Shown: positions 19,063 to 28,647, counted from the stretch's first letter. The stretch: 64,000 bases of DNA from Clostridium sp. MD294 (GCF_000364165.2 NZ_CP097810.1:124001-188000), one strand, 5' to 3'. Numbers and translations: made by a program. The notes: generated by a model from the sequence alone, not told the origin.

Positions 19063-20454
19063 TTAAAATAAATTTTTTGATACTTCTTGATTTGTACGAG
19101 AAATCAATTCTTTCAAAGAAATATCTATAACAGTATCTCCTAAAATATTTAACTCTCCACTGTTAAGCATAGCAGTTAATTTTGCTTTTACTGCTGTTTT
19201 TTGTTGTAATTGCTGAGTAGAAAGTGTAGGCATATCAAGTGATTGTGACAATTTCATTATTCCGGACAAATTTGCTGCACTCAATGTACCTCCAGCCAAA
19301 TCAAACAATCCAGAGGAATTTGGAGTACCTGTTAAACCATACAAAAGCATTTCATGTCTTAATTGTCCCTCTAATTGCAGCTGCATGAAATATTTATGAC
19401 GTAAAGAGCGTTCTGTCCAAAAATCTAACGCCATATCAGTACCTACACCACTACTACTTTCAGAATAAGAAAATCTTCCTTGACTATGTGATTGTGCATT
19501 GACAATTTCTCCATTTTCTCCTATTGCTACACAGCGAGAACTTCTTGCAGTAATTCCTGGCATGATTGCTTCATTTCTTGCTGCATCAAATTCAAACCAT
19601 TTATTAATCCTATCATATATTTCTTTTGCATATTCTGGTTCTTTTTCCATACGTTCCTGTACTTTAGGGTGAATTACTACCGCCGTTGTACCTACTGGCA
19701 CAGAACTTAAAGCTTTTATTTCTTTTGGAGCAGTAAATACACCACCTATAGAACCATAAAAAGGATTTTCTCCTGTAGGTTTCCAATTTTCTAATGCTTC
19801 TGTATCAATATCATCTTGATAAAGTAAATAATGTGGATAGTCGTTTCTTGTTCTCCAATAACTACTACTTGCATCAAAAACATGATATTTTAAATTTGGA
19901 TATTTTGCTTTTAACATACCTTCTAATGTTGTTTGTTGTACTTGTGAAGTATCTTCTACTGACGAAATATTTCCTGCTGATGGAACATTTTGTGTAGAAG
20001 AAATCATATCTGGAGATAAAACAAATTCTATATCATATTTTGGTTTTGTTGATGCTGTTGGTATTGTTGAAAAATCTATTCTGTTTGTTGTTGTATTTGA
20101 ACTTGTCTTTGTTGTATCTTGTTTTTTTGTTGGTATTGTTGAAAAATCTACTCTCTTTGTTGTTGTATTTGAACTTGTCTTTGCATTCGTTTTTATAGGA
20201 ACACTTGGTTTTGTCTGTGTTTTTGGTTTTGTCTGTGTTTTTGGTTTTGTTTGATTATTTGTTTTTGTTATCATATCTTTAAATGTTGTATTTTCTGTTG
20301 TATTTTTTTTAGAATTTTTGTTTGTTTTTGGTATATTTACATTTACAAACTCTACATTATTCGATTTTACTGTATTTGCTTTTACTGTTTTTGCTGTAGT
20401 TACTTCTGGTTTACTAGCATTTGTAAATTTTACATTTCCACTCACTGTCTGCAT
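19063..20454 (-). CDS. Uncharacterised Thr/Lys-rich repeat protein (large partner)
   Basis: 463 residues in two parts. Residues 1-160 are low-complexity, Thr/Lys/Asn-rich, with tandem TKPKTQ units (about 70-84) and a twice-repeated 20-residue motif ending DFSTIPT. Residues 175-463 form a folded part with KYPNLKYHVFDASSSYWRT (about 184-202), VIHPKVQERMEKEPEYAKEI (about 260-279) and MPGITARSSRCVAIGENG (about 301-318). There is no signal peptide or membrane segment. From memory, similar C-terminal parts occur as unnamed proteins in Lachnospiraceae. It follows the 241-residue gene by 32 bases, and both have GGGGGC/GGAGGGC-type leaders before the ATG, so they look like one operon. Confidence 0.75.
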   Translation of the reverse strand: MQTVSGNVKFTNASKPEVTTAKTVKANTVKSNNVEFVNVNIPKTNKNSKKNTTENTTFKDMITKTNNQTKPKTQTKPKTQTKPSVPIKTNAKTSSNTTTKRVDFSTIPTKKQDTTKTSSNTTTNRIDFSTIPTASTKPKYDIEFVLSPDMISSTQNVPSAGNISSVEDTSQVQQTTLEGMLKAKYPNLKYHVFDASSSYWRTRNDYPHYLLYQDDIDTEALENWKPTGENPFYGSIGGVFTAPKEIKALSSVPVGTTAVVIHPKVQERMEKEPEYAKEIYDRINKWFEFDAARNEAIMPGITARSSRCVAIGENGEIVNAQSHSQGRFSYSESSSGVGTDMALDFWTERSLRHKYFMQLQLEGQLRHEMLLYGLTGTPNSSGLFDLAGGTLSAANLSGIMKLSQSLDMPTLSTQQLQQKTAVKAKLTAMLNSGELNILGDTVIDISLKELISRTNQEVSKNLF

Positions 20455-20486
20455 ACTTTTTTGCCCCCATATCTATATTAAAATGT

Positions 20487-21212
20487 TTATATTTTTAAAT
20501 TTAACATTGAATTTGTAGTATGATGAAATTGTTGTGCTGCATCTTCTTGTATTGCCTTCATTATATTTTTCATATCTGTGTCATTTATATGGACTATACC
20601 ATATTTAGAAGCAGCAACTTTTTCATTTACAATTTTTTCCACTTTACTTTTTTTGTTATCTGTTTTTTCTGTTTTCTTTTTTTCTAATGTTTTTTGTAAT
20701 TCTTCTTTTTTTTCTGTAACCTTTTCTTTGGATTTTTCTATAAATTTTTCGGTATTTTTCTTTGTTTTTTCTCGAATTTTAGCATTTAATTTATCTTCTT
20801 TTTTGGTAAAAGAAATAGAACAATATTTTCCATTTTCATCTATATAGCTATGACGATATACAACTGTTCTGTCAGTAGCCTTATTAATACCATCTACTAA
20901 CCTCGTCATTGTTTCAACACCTTTTATCATTTCCATAGTTTCTTTTTCTTGTTCTGGATTATTTTGCATTTTTTCTATTAGCTTTGGATTTACTGTAAGT
21001 GTTTTTCCTGTTTTTGCTGTTGAAAATCCATATCCAACTTTAAATTCTACACTTGGGACAAGTTTTTTTAGTTTGTTTATATAATCTGTTGTGCTTTCTG
21101 ATTTACTATTTGTTGTTTCTATTACTTCTCCCTTTTGTGTTGTTTCTTTTTTTGAGGAAGTATATTTATTTTCGTATACATTATTATAATTTCCCATTCC
21201 CACAATTGCCAT
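20487..21212 (-). CDS. Uncharacterised protein, DUF6033-like (small partner)
   Basis: 241 residues starting MAIVGMGNYNNVYENKY. The start at 21212 has AAAGGAGGG 8 bases before it; the open frame to 21296 lacks such a signal. A central region (about 60-145) contains LTVNPKLIEKMQNNPEQEKE and VYRHSYIDENGKYCSISFTK. A long Lys/Glu coiled coil at about 145-200 is followed by VHINDTDMKNIMKAIQEDA. It resembles a family I remember as DUF6033; function unknown. No export signal. It is in a likely operon with the 463-residue gene downstream. Confidence 0.7.
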   Translation of the reverse strand: MAIVGMGNYNNVYENKYTSSKKETTQKGEVIETTNSKSESTTDYINKLKKLVPSVEFKVGYGFSTAKTGKTLTVNPKLIEKMQNNPEQEKETMEMIKGVETMTRLVDGINKATDRTVVYRHSYIDENGKYCSISFTKKEDKLNAKIREKTKKNTEKFIEKSKEKVTEKKEELQKTLEKKKTEKTDNKKSKVEKIVNEKVAASKYGIVHINDTDMKNIMKAIQEDAAQQFHHTTNSMLNLKI

Positions 21213-21380
21213 ATTTTTGCCCTCCTTTATAACACCGCCTGCTATACTAAATGCTAATATTATAGTATCAATACCACTATAATATAATATCGTCAAAATA
21301 TGGTAATACTTTACACTTTTCCATAAAAATAAGAAACCACTCCATATACAAATATACTTTATGATTTCCTATTTTTATTA

Positions 21381-22790
21381 TTATTCTCCAAATAGTGCCT
21401 TTGCAAATTCTTTTGCATCAAATTTTTGCAAATCTTTTATACCTTCTCCTACACCAATATATCTTACTGGCAATTTCAATTCAGATTTAATTGCAATAAC
21501 AATACCACCTTTTGCAGTGCCGTCCAATTTTGTCAATATAATTCCTGTAATATCAGCTACTTCTTGAAACAGTTTCGCCTGTTGCATAGCATTTTGCCCT
21601 GTGGTAGCATCTAGCACTAAATAAATTTCTTTATGTGCTTGAGGATATTCTCTTTCAATTACTTTTGCAATTTTTTTCAGTTCCTCCATAAGATTTTTTT
21701 TGTTATGAAGCCTACCAGCAGTATCACATATCAGCAAATCTACATTTCTATTTTTTGCTGCATTGACTGCATCAAACACTACTGCTGCTGGGTCAGAATT
21801 TTCTTGATGTTTAATCACATCAATGCCTGCCCTTTGTCCCCAAACCTCTAACTGGTCAATAGCCGCTGCCCTAAAAGTATCTGCTGCTCCTAAAAGCACA
21901 TTTTTTCCTTGTTCTTTAAAATTATGAGATAATTTCCCTATTGTAGTTGTTTTTCCTACACCATTTACACCTATTACTAGCATAACTGTTGGAGAAGGTA
22001 AATTTTCCTGTTGTTGTGTATCTTCTTCTAATATTGCTGTAATTTCTTCTATCAACATTCCTCTAATTGCTTGAGGGTCAGTAATATGTTCTTTTTTGAC
22101 ACGTTTACGCAAATTCTCAATAATGTTCATTGTTGTCTGAACACCTATGTCTGCCATAATAAGTACTTCTTCTAATTCCTCAAATAAATCTTCATCTATT
22201 TTTGTAAATGCTCCTAGAACATTATCCACACCGCCTAATATGTTCTTTCTTGTTTTATCCAAACCAGCAAATAATTTTGCAAAAAATCCTTTTTTCTTTT
22301 CTTTTGTTTGTTCTGTGTTTTGTTCTTGTTCTGCTTGCTGTATTTGTTGTGAAACTTCTTCTGCTTCCTGTTCTACTTTTTCTATTTGTTCTAATTCTTC
22401 TGCTCGTTCTATTTGTTCTGTTTGTTCTAATTCCTCTGTTTTTGATGTAGACATTTCTACTGCTTTTGTTAATGCTTGTTGTATTGTTTTTGCTTCTTCC
22501 TCTGTTAATGGTGGCACTTGTTTTAAATCCGCTGTTTCTTGATAAAGTTTTCCTCCTGTTGCAGTATGGAGTTCTATTTCTTCCCCATCAATGGCTTTGT
22601 GTACTGCTTGATTGATAGCAGTAGTGTTGTCTTCTCCTACTAAGTCTAATTTTATTGTACTTTCTTTTTTTTCAGCAGAAGATAATTCTATTTCAATATC
22701 ATTTAATTCTATGCTATCGCTATATTGTTTAATTTCTATTTCTTTTGTTTCTTCTTTCTTTTTTCCTTTTAAAAAATCAAATAAACCCAT
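21381..22790 (-). CDS. ftsY: Signal recognition particle receptor FtsY
   Basis: A 469-residue SRP receptor GTPase. After MGLFDFLKGKKKEE comes an acidic A region of about 160 residues rich in Glu and Gln. The NG domain follows, with VIGVNGVGKTTTIGKLSH (about 270-287), DTAGRLHNKKNL and TKLDGTAKGG. The frame also opens at a GTG four codons upstream, but that codon is part of the GAGGTG ribosome-binding site, so I start at the ATG at 22790. It follows smc, as in many Firmicutes; ylxM-ffh, usually next, lies beyond a three-gene islet. Confidence 0.97.
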   Translation of the reverse strand: MGLFDFLKGKKKEETKEIEIKQYSDSIELNDIEIELSSAEKKESTIKLDLVGEDNTTAINQAVHKAIDGEEIELHTATGGKLYQETADLKQVPPLTEEEAKTIQQALTKAVEMSTSKTEELEQTEQIERAEELEQIEKVEQEAEEVSQQIQQAEQEQNTEQTKEKKKGFFAKLFAGLDKTRKNILGGVDNVLGAFTKIDEDLFEELEEVLIMADIGVQTTMNIIENLRKRVKKEHITDPQAIRGMLIEEITAILEEDTQQQENLPSPTVMLVIGVNGVGKTTTIGKLSHNFKEQGKNVLLGAADTFRAAAIDQLEVWGQRAGIDVIKHQENSDPAAVVFDAVNAAKNRNVDLLICDTAGRLHNKKNLMEELKKIAKVIEREYPQAHKEIYLVLDATTGQNAMQQAKLFQEVADITGIILTKLDGTAKGGIVIAIKSELKLPVRYIGVGEGIKDLQKFDAKEFAKALFGE

Positions 22791-22813
22791 TTTTTTATAC
22801 ACCTCATTTTTAT

Positions 22814-25800
22814 TTATATATATGCTTTATCTTCAAAATTAACAGAAATCATTTTAGATACTCCTTTTTCTTGCATTGTCACACCATACATTACATCTGC
22901 TGCTTCCATAGTACCCTTTCTATGTGTAATTACTATAAATTGTGTATCTTTTGAAAATTTTTTCAAATAATCTGCATACCTTTTTACATTTGCATCATCT
23001 AAAGCTGCCTCAATTTCATCTAATATACAAAAAGGAGAAGGTTTCATTTTTAATATAGAAAACAATATTGCAATCGCTGTCAATGCTCTTTCTCCTCCTG
23101 ATAGCAGCAACATATTTTGAAGGCTTTTTCCTGGTGGTTGTGCAATAATTTCTATAGAGGACTCCAATACTTTCGTTTCATCACTTAGTTTTAAATAGGC
23201 TTTTCCTCCCCCAAACATTTCACGAAATACCTCTCCGAAATTTTTAGATATGACATCAAATTGTTCTCGAAATCTATCTTCCATCATTTGAGATAAATCT
23301 GAAATAAGCAAACGTAATTTTTGTTCCGCTTCTAATATATCTGTTCTTTGTGCTGTCAAAAAACTATAACGCTGTTTTACTTCTTTATAATTTTCAATAG
23401 CTTCTACATTTACAGCACCCAGTTCTTTTATTTGGTTTTTCCATTGCTTAGCGTCAGATTTTAATTTTTGATAAGAAATTGACTGCACTTGTGTATCATA
23501 TTGTTGTTTTACCATCTGATACGTCATTTCATATTCTTCCCATATTTCATCAAAAAGTCTTTGTTTTTCTTCTGTAATTTTTTCTTGTTTTGTTTCTATA
23601 CGAAATATTTCATTGTCTAATCGAGAAATTGTTTCTGTCATTTCTTTTTGTTGTTGTTCAAATATTGTAATTTCTTTCTTTTTTTGTTCTCTTTTTTCTG
23701 TTAATACTGTAAAAACAGACTGCTGTTTTTGTTCTTGTTGTTTATAATAAATATTTTTTTGTTCTAATTCTTTTTGTTCTAATTCTTTTTGTTCTTTCAA
23801 TTCCTGAAAAGAAATAATTTCTTGTTGTTTTTGTTGTTGTTCTTTTTCTAATACAACATTTTGCTGTTTCAAACGTTGTATATTATCTTTTATAGCTTTT
23901 TTATTTTGTTGTTCTGTCGAAATGTTTACTTTTAATTCTGTTATAATATTTAAAATAGTTTCTCTTTGTTGTTTTTCTTCTGTCATATTATATTGAAATG
24001 TAGAAAGTTTTTCATTAATATCATTCATTTTTTGTTCTGCTTGTTCTAATATTTTTTTAAATTGTATCATTTCTTTCTCAGCATATTCACATTGTTCTAT
24101 TATCTGTTTTTGTTCCAAATCATATAGTTTTTGTTTTTGTTGTCTTTCTAACAACAAATTTTCTGTATTTTGTTTATCTTGTTCATTTTTTTGTAAAGAT
24201 AATTGTATTTCTTGCTTTTTCATTTGTTTCTGCATAGAAAGCTGATTTGTTTGTTCTAATTGTTGTTCTAGTGACTGCAAATGTTTTTGACAATTTTGTA
24301 AAAGTATTTGTTCTTTTTTTATATCTTCCGACAAATCATTGATTTCTCTACTTCTACTAAAAACACTTGTTGTTTTTTTTGCTATACTTCCACCTGTTAT
24401 AGCACCGCCTATATTAAATAAATCTCCTTCTAATGTTACCATACGATATTGATTATGATACTTTTTAGACAGCAAAACAGCAATATCAATATTTTCTACT
24501 ATCACTGTTCTACCTAAAAGAGATTGCATTACATTGTCATAAACTGTATCATATTCTACTAAATCACTTGCTACACCTAATACACCACTTTCTGACAGTA
24601 TTTCCTCTTTTATTAATTTTTTTCCTTTTACAGAAGTAATAGGCAAAAACGTAGCACGCCCTAAATGATACTGTTTTAAATACTGTACTGCCTCTTTGGC
24701 ATCATATTCTGTTTTTGTAACAATATTTTGTATACTACCTCCTAATGCAATTTCAATAGCCGTTTCATATTTTTCAGTTACATGAAGCAGTTCTCCCACT
24801 ACGCCACAAATTCCTTGCCACTTTTCATTTTTAGAGTATTTCAAATGTAATATACTTTTTACACTTTTATAGTATCCTTCATGCTCTTTTTCCATTTCAG
24901 AAAGAACAGAAAAGCGAGAACGTTTTTGTGTCAATTGTTGTTCTCTTTCCTTCTGTTCTTTAGAAATATATTCTTTTTCAGTACACAATTTTTTTATGTC
25001 TTGTTGTAACTGTAAAAGTACTGTATCTATTTCTTTTTGTTGTATTTCAAAATCTTTTTTTTGTTTTAAAAGTACTTCATTATGTATTTGCTGTGTATGA
25101 ATTTGGTCTTTTAAATATTCTTTTTCTGAAAAAAGTTGTTTTTGCCTTTGCTCAAACTGTTCCAATAAAGACTGTCTTTGACTCATATCACCCTTTGCTT
25201 CTGTACTAATGCGTATTTGTTCCACCATTTCACTTTTATAATCTTCCATATTTTTCTCATTCTCAGAAAGATTAGTGTTTAATTCTTCAAAAGCTTTTTC
25301 TTGTTGTTGTAGTTTTTCTTTTGCACTCTTTGTTGTCATATCAACAGCTGTTATTTTTGTTAAAAGTAATTGTTCCTCTTTTTTATTTTGCTGTTGTTGT
25401 TCTTGACAGTAAGTATTTTCTTTTTCTAAACGTTGTATATTTTGCAAAAAATGTTGTATTTGTTCTTTTGCTAAACGAATATCACTTTCTGTTTTTTCTT
25501 GCTGAGAGCGAAAAGAAATTATTTGTTGTTGCGTTTTTTGTATTTCATTTTTTAATTGCTCTGATTGTTGTTGTATATTTTGTTTTTGTTCTGCTTTTTG
25601 TTTATTTTCTTTCAAAAAGTTTTGTCTATTTTCTAATGCAATGTCTTTATTATTTTGCTGTTTTATATACTCTTTTTCTATATTATCTATATCTGTACAA
25701 AACATAGTCAAAATTGCATATTTTACTTTTGCTTTTAAATCCAAATATATTTTTGCTTTGCTAGATTGTTTTTCTAAACCTTCCATTTGTCCCTCTAACT

Positions 25801-26389
25801 CTGCAATAATATCTTCTACTCTTGTTAAATTTTGCTGTTCTTTTTCTAATTTTATAATTGCTTCATTTTTACGCACTTTATATTTTACAATGCCTGCTGC
25901 TTCCTCAAATATACGCCTTCTGTCATCTGCCTTTGCACTTAATAATTCATCAATGCGACCTTGTCCTACTATAGAATATCCTTCTCGTCCTACTCCTGTA
26001 TCCATAAATAACTCATGAATATCTTTTAATCGGCAGTTTGTGCCATTAATTTGATATTCACTTTCTCCTGAACGATATACTCTACGTATTACAGTAACTT
26101 CTGTATAATCAATGGGCATTTTTTGGTCTTGATTATCAATGGTAATAGCTACTTCTGCAAATCCCAATGCTTTTCTTGTTTCTGTACCAGCAAATATAAC
26201 ATCTTCCATTTTATCACCACGAAGTGATTTCGCTTTTTGTTCTCCTAGTACCCATCTTACTGCATCAGATACATTACTTTTTCCGCTTCCATTTGGTCCT
26301 ACTACTGCTGTAATACCCTTATTAAATTCTAATTTTACTTTATCTGAAAAAGATTTAAAACCATGTACACTTAACTGTTTTAAATACAT
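22814..26389 (-). CDS. smc: Chromosome segregation ATPase SMC
   Basis: A 1191-residue condensin subunit, full length for the family. The head has the P-loop GPNGSGKSNV at 31-40, followed by two long Gln/Glu-rich coiled coils, and the hinge lies at about 510-660 (ICGVVGELL, GGAITGGS). The C-terminal ABC signature LLSGGERALTAIAILFS is followed by the Walker B FCILDEIEAALDD. No ScpA/ScpB gene is in the window. Long antisense open frames over the coiled-coil part reflect its CAA/GAA-rich codons and are not genes. Confidence 0.98.
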   Translation of the reverse strand: MYLKQLSVHGFKSFSDKVKLEFNKGITAVVGPNGSGKSNVSDAVRWVLGEQKAKSLRGDKMEDVIFAGTETRKALGFAEVAITIDNQDQKMPIDYTEVTVIRRVYRSGESEYQINGTNCRLKDIHELFMDTGVGREGYSIVGQGRIDELLSAKADDRRRIFEEAAGIVKYKVRKNEAIIKLEKEQQNLTRVEDIIAELEGQMEGLEKQSSKAKIYLDLKAKVKYAILTMFCTDIDNIEKEYIKQQNNKDIALENRQNFLKENKQKAEQKQNIQQQSEQLKNEIQKTQQQIISFRSQQEKTESDIRLAKEQIQHFLQNIQRLEKENTYCQEQQQQNKKEEQLLLTKITAVDMTTKSAKEKLQQQEKAFEELNTNLSENEKNMEDYKSEMVEQIRISTEAKGDMSQRQSLLEQFEQRQKQLFSEKEYLKDQIHTQQIHNEVLLKQKKDFEIQQKEIDTVLLQLQQDIKKLCTEKEYISKEQKEREQQLTQKRSRFSVLSEMEKEHEGYYKSVKSILHLKYSKNEKWQGICGVVGELLHVTEKYETAIEIALGGSIQNIVTKTEYDAKEAVQYLKQYHLGRATFLPITSVKGKKLIKEEILSESGVLGVASDLVEYDTVYDNVMQSLLGRTVIVENIDIAVLLSKKYHNQYRMVTLEGDLFNIGGAITGGSIAKKTTSVFSRSREINDLSEDIKKEQILLQNCQKHLQSLEQQLEQTNQLSMQKQMKKQEIQLSLQKNEQDKQNTENLLLERQQKQKLYDLEQKQIIEQCEYAEKEMIQFKKILEQAEQKMNDINEKLSTFQYNMTEEKQQRETILNIITELKVNISTEQQNKKAIKDNIQRLKQQNVVLEKEQQQKQQEIISFQELKEQKELEQKELEQKNIYYKQQEQKQQSVFTVLTEKREQKKKEITIFEQQQKEMTETISRLDNEIFRIETKQEKITEEKQRLFDEIWEEYEMTYQMVKQQYDTQVQSISYQKLKSDAKQWKNQIKELGAVNVEAIENYKEVKQRYSFLTAQRTDILEAEQKLRLLISDLSQMMEDRFREQFDVISKNFGEVFREMFGGGKAYLKLSDETKVLESSIEIIAQPPGKSLQNMLLLSGGERALTAIAILFSILKMKPSPFCILDEIEAALDDANVKRYADYLKKFSKDTQFIVITHRKGTMEAADVMYGVTMQEKGVSKMISVNFEDKAYI

Positions 26390-26415
26390 TGATACACCTC
26401 TTTGATATAAAATAA

Positions 26416-27687
26416 TTATGTCAATATTCTACCACCCACTATAGTACATATTACTTTACCTTTTACTCTTTTTCCTGCAAAAGGTGAGAATTTTGCTTTT
26501 GAAACAAATTTCTCAGGCTGTATAGTATAACTTTCTTCTAAATCTACTATTACTAAATCCCCGTCCATACCTTCCGCAATTTTTCCTTTTTTTTGTAATC
26601 CTAATATTTCTGCAGGTTTTGTAGAAAGCAATTCTACCAGTTTACTTAACGGCACTTTTTGTTGTACTACTAATTTACTATAACTTAATGCAAATGCTGT
26701 TTCAAATGCAGAAATACCATAATCTGCATTATCAAATTCTTTATTTTTATCTGTTAATTTTGTAGGGCTATGTCCTGATGTAATAACATCAATCGTTCCA
26801 TCTAATATCCCTTCAATAATTGCTTTTACATCTTCTTTTGTTCTCAGTGGCGGTTTTACTTTTGCCAATGTATTATAATTTTCAACAGCTTCTTCTGTTA
26901 ATAAAAAATAATGAGGACTTGTTTCACAAGTAATACGTGTTCCTCTTTTTTTGGCTTCTCTAATTAACTGTACAGAGCCTTTTGTTGTAACATTTGAAAT
27001 ATGTAATTTTGCTCCCATACCTTCTGCTAATATAATATTTCTTGTCACAATTACTTCTTCTGCTTCTCTTGGTATACCCAAAAGTCCCAAACTAGAAGAC
27101 ATATATCCCTCATTCATAACACCCTTTCCTGCAAGATTTTTGTCCTCACAGTGTGTTAACACAGGCATATCAAACATTTTAGAATAGCGAAATACATTCG
27201 CTAAAAAAGAGGCGTTCATAATAGAACGTCCACCATCAGCAATCCCTACAATACCTGCTTCGTGCATTTCTCCAATTTCTGACATATGTTCTCCTAAACA
27301 CCCTACTGACATACTACCATAAGGAAATATATTCACAAGAGAATATTCTTTACTTTTTGAAACAATATATTCTACTACTGTTTTATTGTCTATTGCTGGA
27401 TTTGTATTTGGTTCACAAGTAATACTCGTAAATCCTCCTCTTGCTGCACTACAAGAAGCTGTTTCAATATCTTCTATATATTCATATCCTGGGTCACAAA
27501 CGCTACAATGCATATCAATAAATCCAGGTAATATATATTTTCCTTCTGCATCTAATATTTCTGCTTCATTTTCTTCTAAATTTTCACCAATTTTACGTAT
27601 TATACCATCTTCCATATAAATATCAAGGCGTTTATGATGATTAAAATCTTTTCCTATAATACGACCATTTTTTACAATACTTTTCAT
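26416..27687 (-). CDS. pyrC: Dihydroorotase-like protein with a degraded metal site (pseudo-DHOase)
   Basis: 423 residues, full length, clearly homologous to type I dihydroorotase, which cyclises carbamoyl-aspartate in pyrimidine synthesis. The metal site is broken. The usual HxHxR reads H60-C-S62-V-C64; the bridging Asp of the S-D/E-D-G motif reads A150-D-G-G153; the catalytic Asp of the TDHAPH motif is Gly305 in TSGHSPT. His179 (HCED) and His229 (HISN) remain. With three metal ligands and the substrate Arg gone it should be inactive. The ATG is preceded by AGGAGG and overlaps the pyrB stop in ATGA. It may scaffold PyrB, as pseudo-DHOases do in Pseudomonas, or have a new role. Homology is certain; loss of activity is inferred. 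Confidence 0.88.
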   Translation of the reverse strand: MKSIVKNGRIIGKDFNHHKRLDIYMEDGIIRKIGENLEENEAEILDAEGKYILPGFIDMHCSVCDPGYEYIEDIETASCSAARGGFTSITCEPNTNPAIDNKTVVEYIVSKSKEYSLVNIFPYGSMSVGCLGEHMSEIGEMHEAGIVGIADGGRSIMNASFLANVFRYSKMFDMPVLTHCEDKNLAGKGVMNEGYMSSSLGLLGIPREAEEVIVTRNIILAEGMGAKLHISNVTTKGSVQLIREAKKRGTRITCETSPHYFLLTEEAVENYNTLAKVKPPLRTKEDVKAIIEGILDGTIDVITSGHSPTKLTDKNKEFDNADYGISAFETAFALSYSKLVVQQKVPLSKLVELLSTKPAEILGLQKKGKIAEGMDGDLVIVDLEESYTIQPEKFVSKAKFSPFAGKRVKGKVICTIVGGRILT

Positions 27688-28610
27688 TTTAATCCGCCTC
27701 CTATCTGTGATAAAATATACAGCATTGCCATACGTACTGCCACACTATTGGCTATTTGGTCATTAATAATACATCTTTTACTATCTATAACATCAGCAGA
27801 AATTTCAATACCCCTTTGTATAGGTCCTGGGTGCATTATAATCGTATCTGGTTTTGCATAGTGAAGTAAATTTTCATCTACTCTAAAAAAATGTTTATAT
27901 TCTGTTAAAGAAGGCACTAAATTTTTATTTTTTGTTTCATTTTTCATTCTACTTGTCAATATGACATCTGCCCCTGCTACTGCTTTTTTAGCATCATAAT
28001 AAACATCTACACCAAATTTTTGAATGTCTGAAGGCAAAAGTGTAGGAGGACCTGAAACACAAACACTTGCCCCTAATTTCGTCAACGCCCATATATTGCT
28101 TTTACAAACGCGACTATGTATTAAATCTCCTATAATTGCTACACGGAGTCCTTTAAAATCTCCTTTTTGTTCTTTTATTGTCATCAAATCCAACAAAGAC
28201 TGTCCTGGATTTTCATTAAATCCATCTCCTGCATTGACAACAGATGCACTTACATTTTTTGCTAATAATCTTGCTGCTCCTGCCATAGGGTGACGCAATA
28301 TAATAAAATCTGCTCCTGTTTGGTCAACCAACTGTCCCATATCTTGCAATTTTTCTTGATAATCATTTGTTGCCATTGTCATATCCACTACATTCGCACT
28401 TAAATGTTGTGCTGCCATTTCATAGGACAATTTTGCTCTGGCACTTGGTTCATAAAATAATATAATAACAGATTTTCCCTGTAAATGAGGCGACTTTTTA
28501 TTCTTTTGATTTAATATATATTTCATTGTTTCTGCTGTGCTTAATATATATCGTATTTCTTCTGCTGTTAAGTCACGCATACCAAAAAAATCCTTCTTTT
28601 TAAAAACCAT
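27684..28610 (-). CDS. pyrB: Aspartate carbamoyltransferase-like protein with altered active site
   Basis: 308 residues, homologous along its length to the ATCase catalytic chain (RHPMAGAARLLA, NAGDG, HSRV, HPGP). The carbamoyl-phosphate motif STRT reads S56-A-R-A59; the Lys of the loop normally KGE is Tyr84 in YQEKLQD; HPTQ reads N134-P-G-Q137; the R-x-Q of the 220s region reads R220-M-K222. In E. coli the corresponding residues (T53, T55, K84, H134, Q231) bind substrates or drive catalysis. The frame is intact with a good AGGAGG site, so it is not a decaying pseudogene by appearance. It lies 37 bases after rluD, and no PyrR attenuator fits in that gap. Confidence 0.87.
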   Translation of the reverse strand: MVFKKKDFFGMRDLTAEEIRYILSTAETMKYILNQKNKKSPHLQGKSVIILFYEPSARAKLSYEMAAQHLSANVVDMTMATNDYQEKLQDMGQLVDQTGADFIILRHPMAGAARLLAKNVSASVVNAGDGFNENPGQSLLDLMTIKEQKGDFKGLRVAIIGDLIHSRVCKSNIWALTKLGASVCVSGPPTLLPSDIQKFGVDVYYDAKKAVAGADVILTSRMKNETKNKNLVPSLTEYKHFFRVDENLLHYAKPDTIIMHPGPIQRGIEISADVIDSKRCIINDQIANSVAVRMAMLYILSQIGGGLK

Positions 28611-28647
28611 ATATTAGCCTCCTATCTATCAGAAATACAATTCTATT

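Noticed and set aside
28611..28647. PyrR attenuator before pyrB
   Set aside because: Only 37 bases lie between rluD and pyrB, with no anti-terminator or terminator stems.
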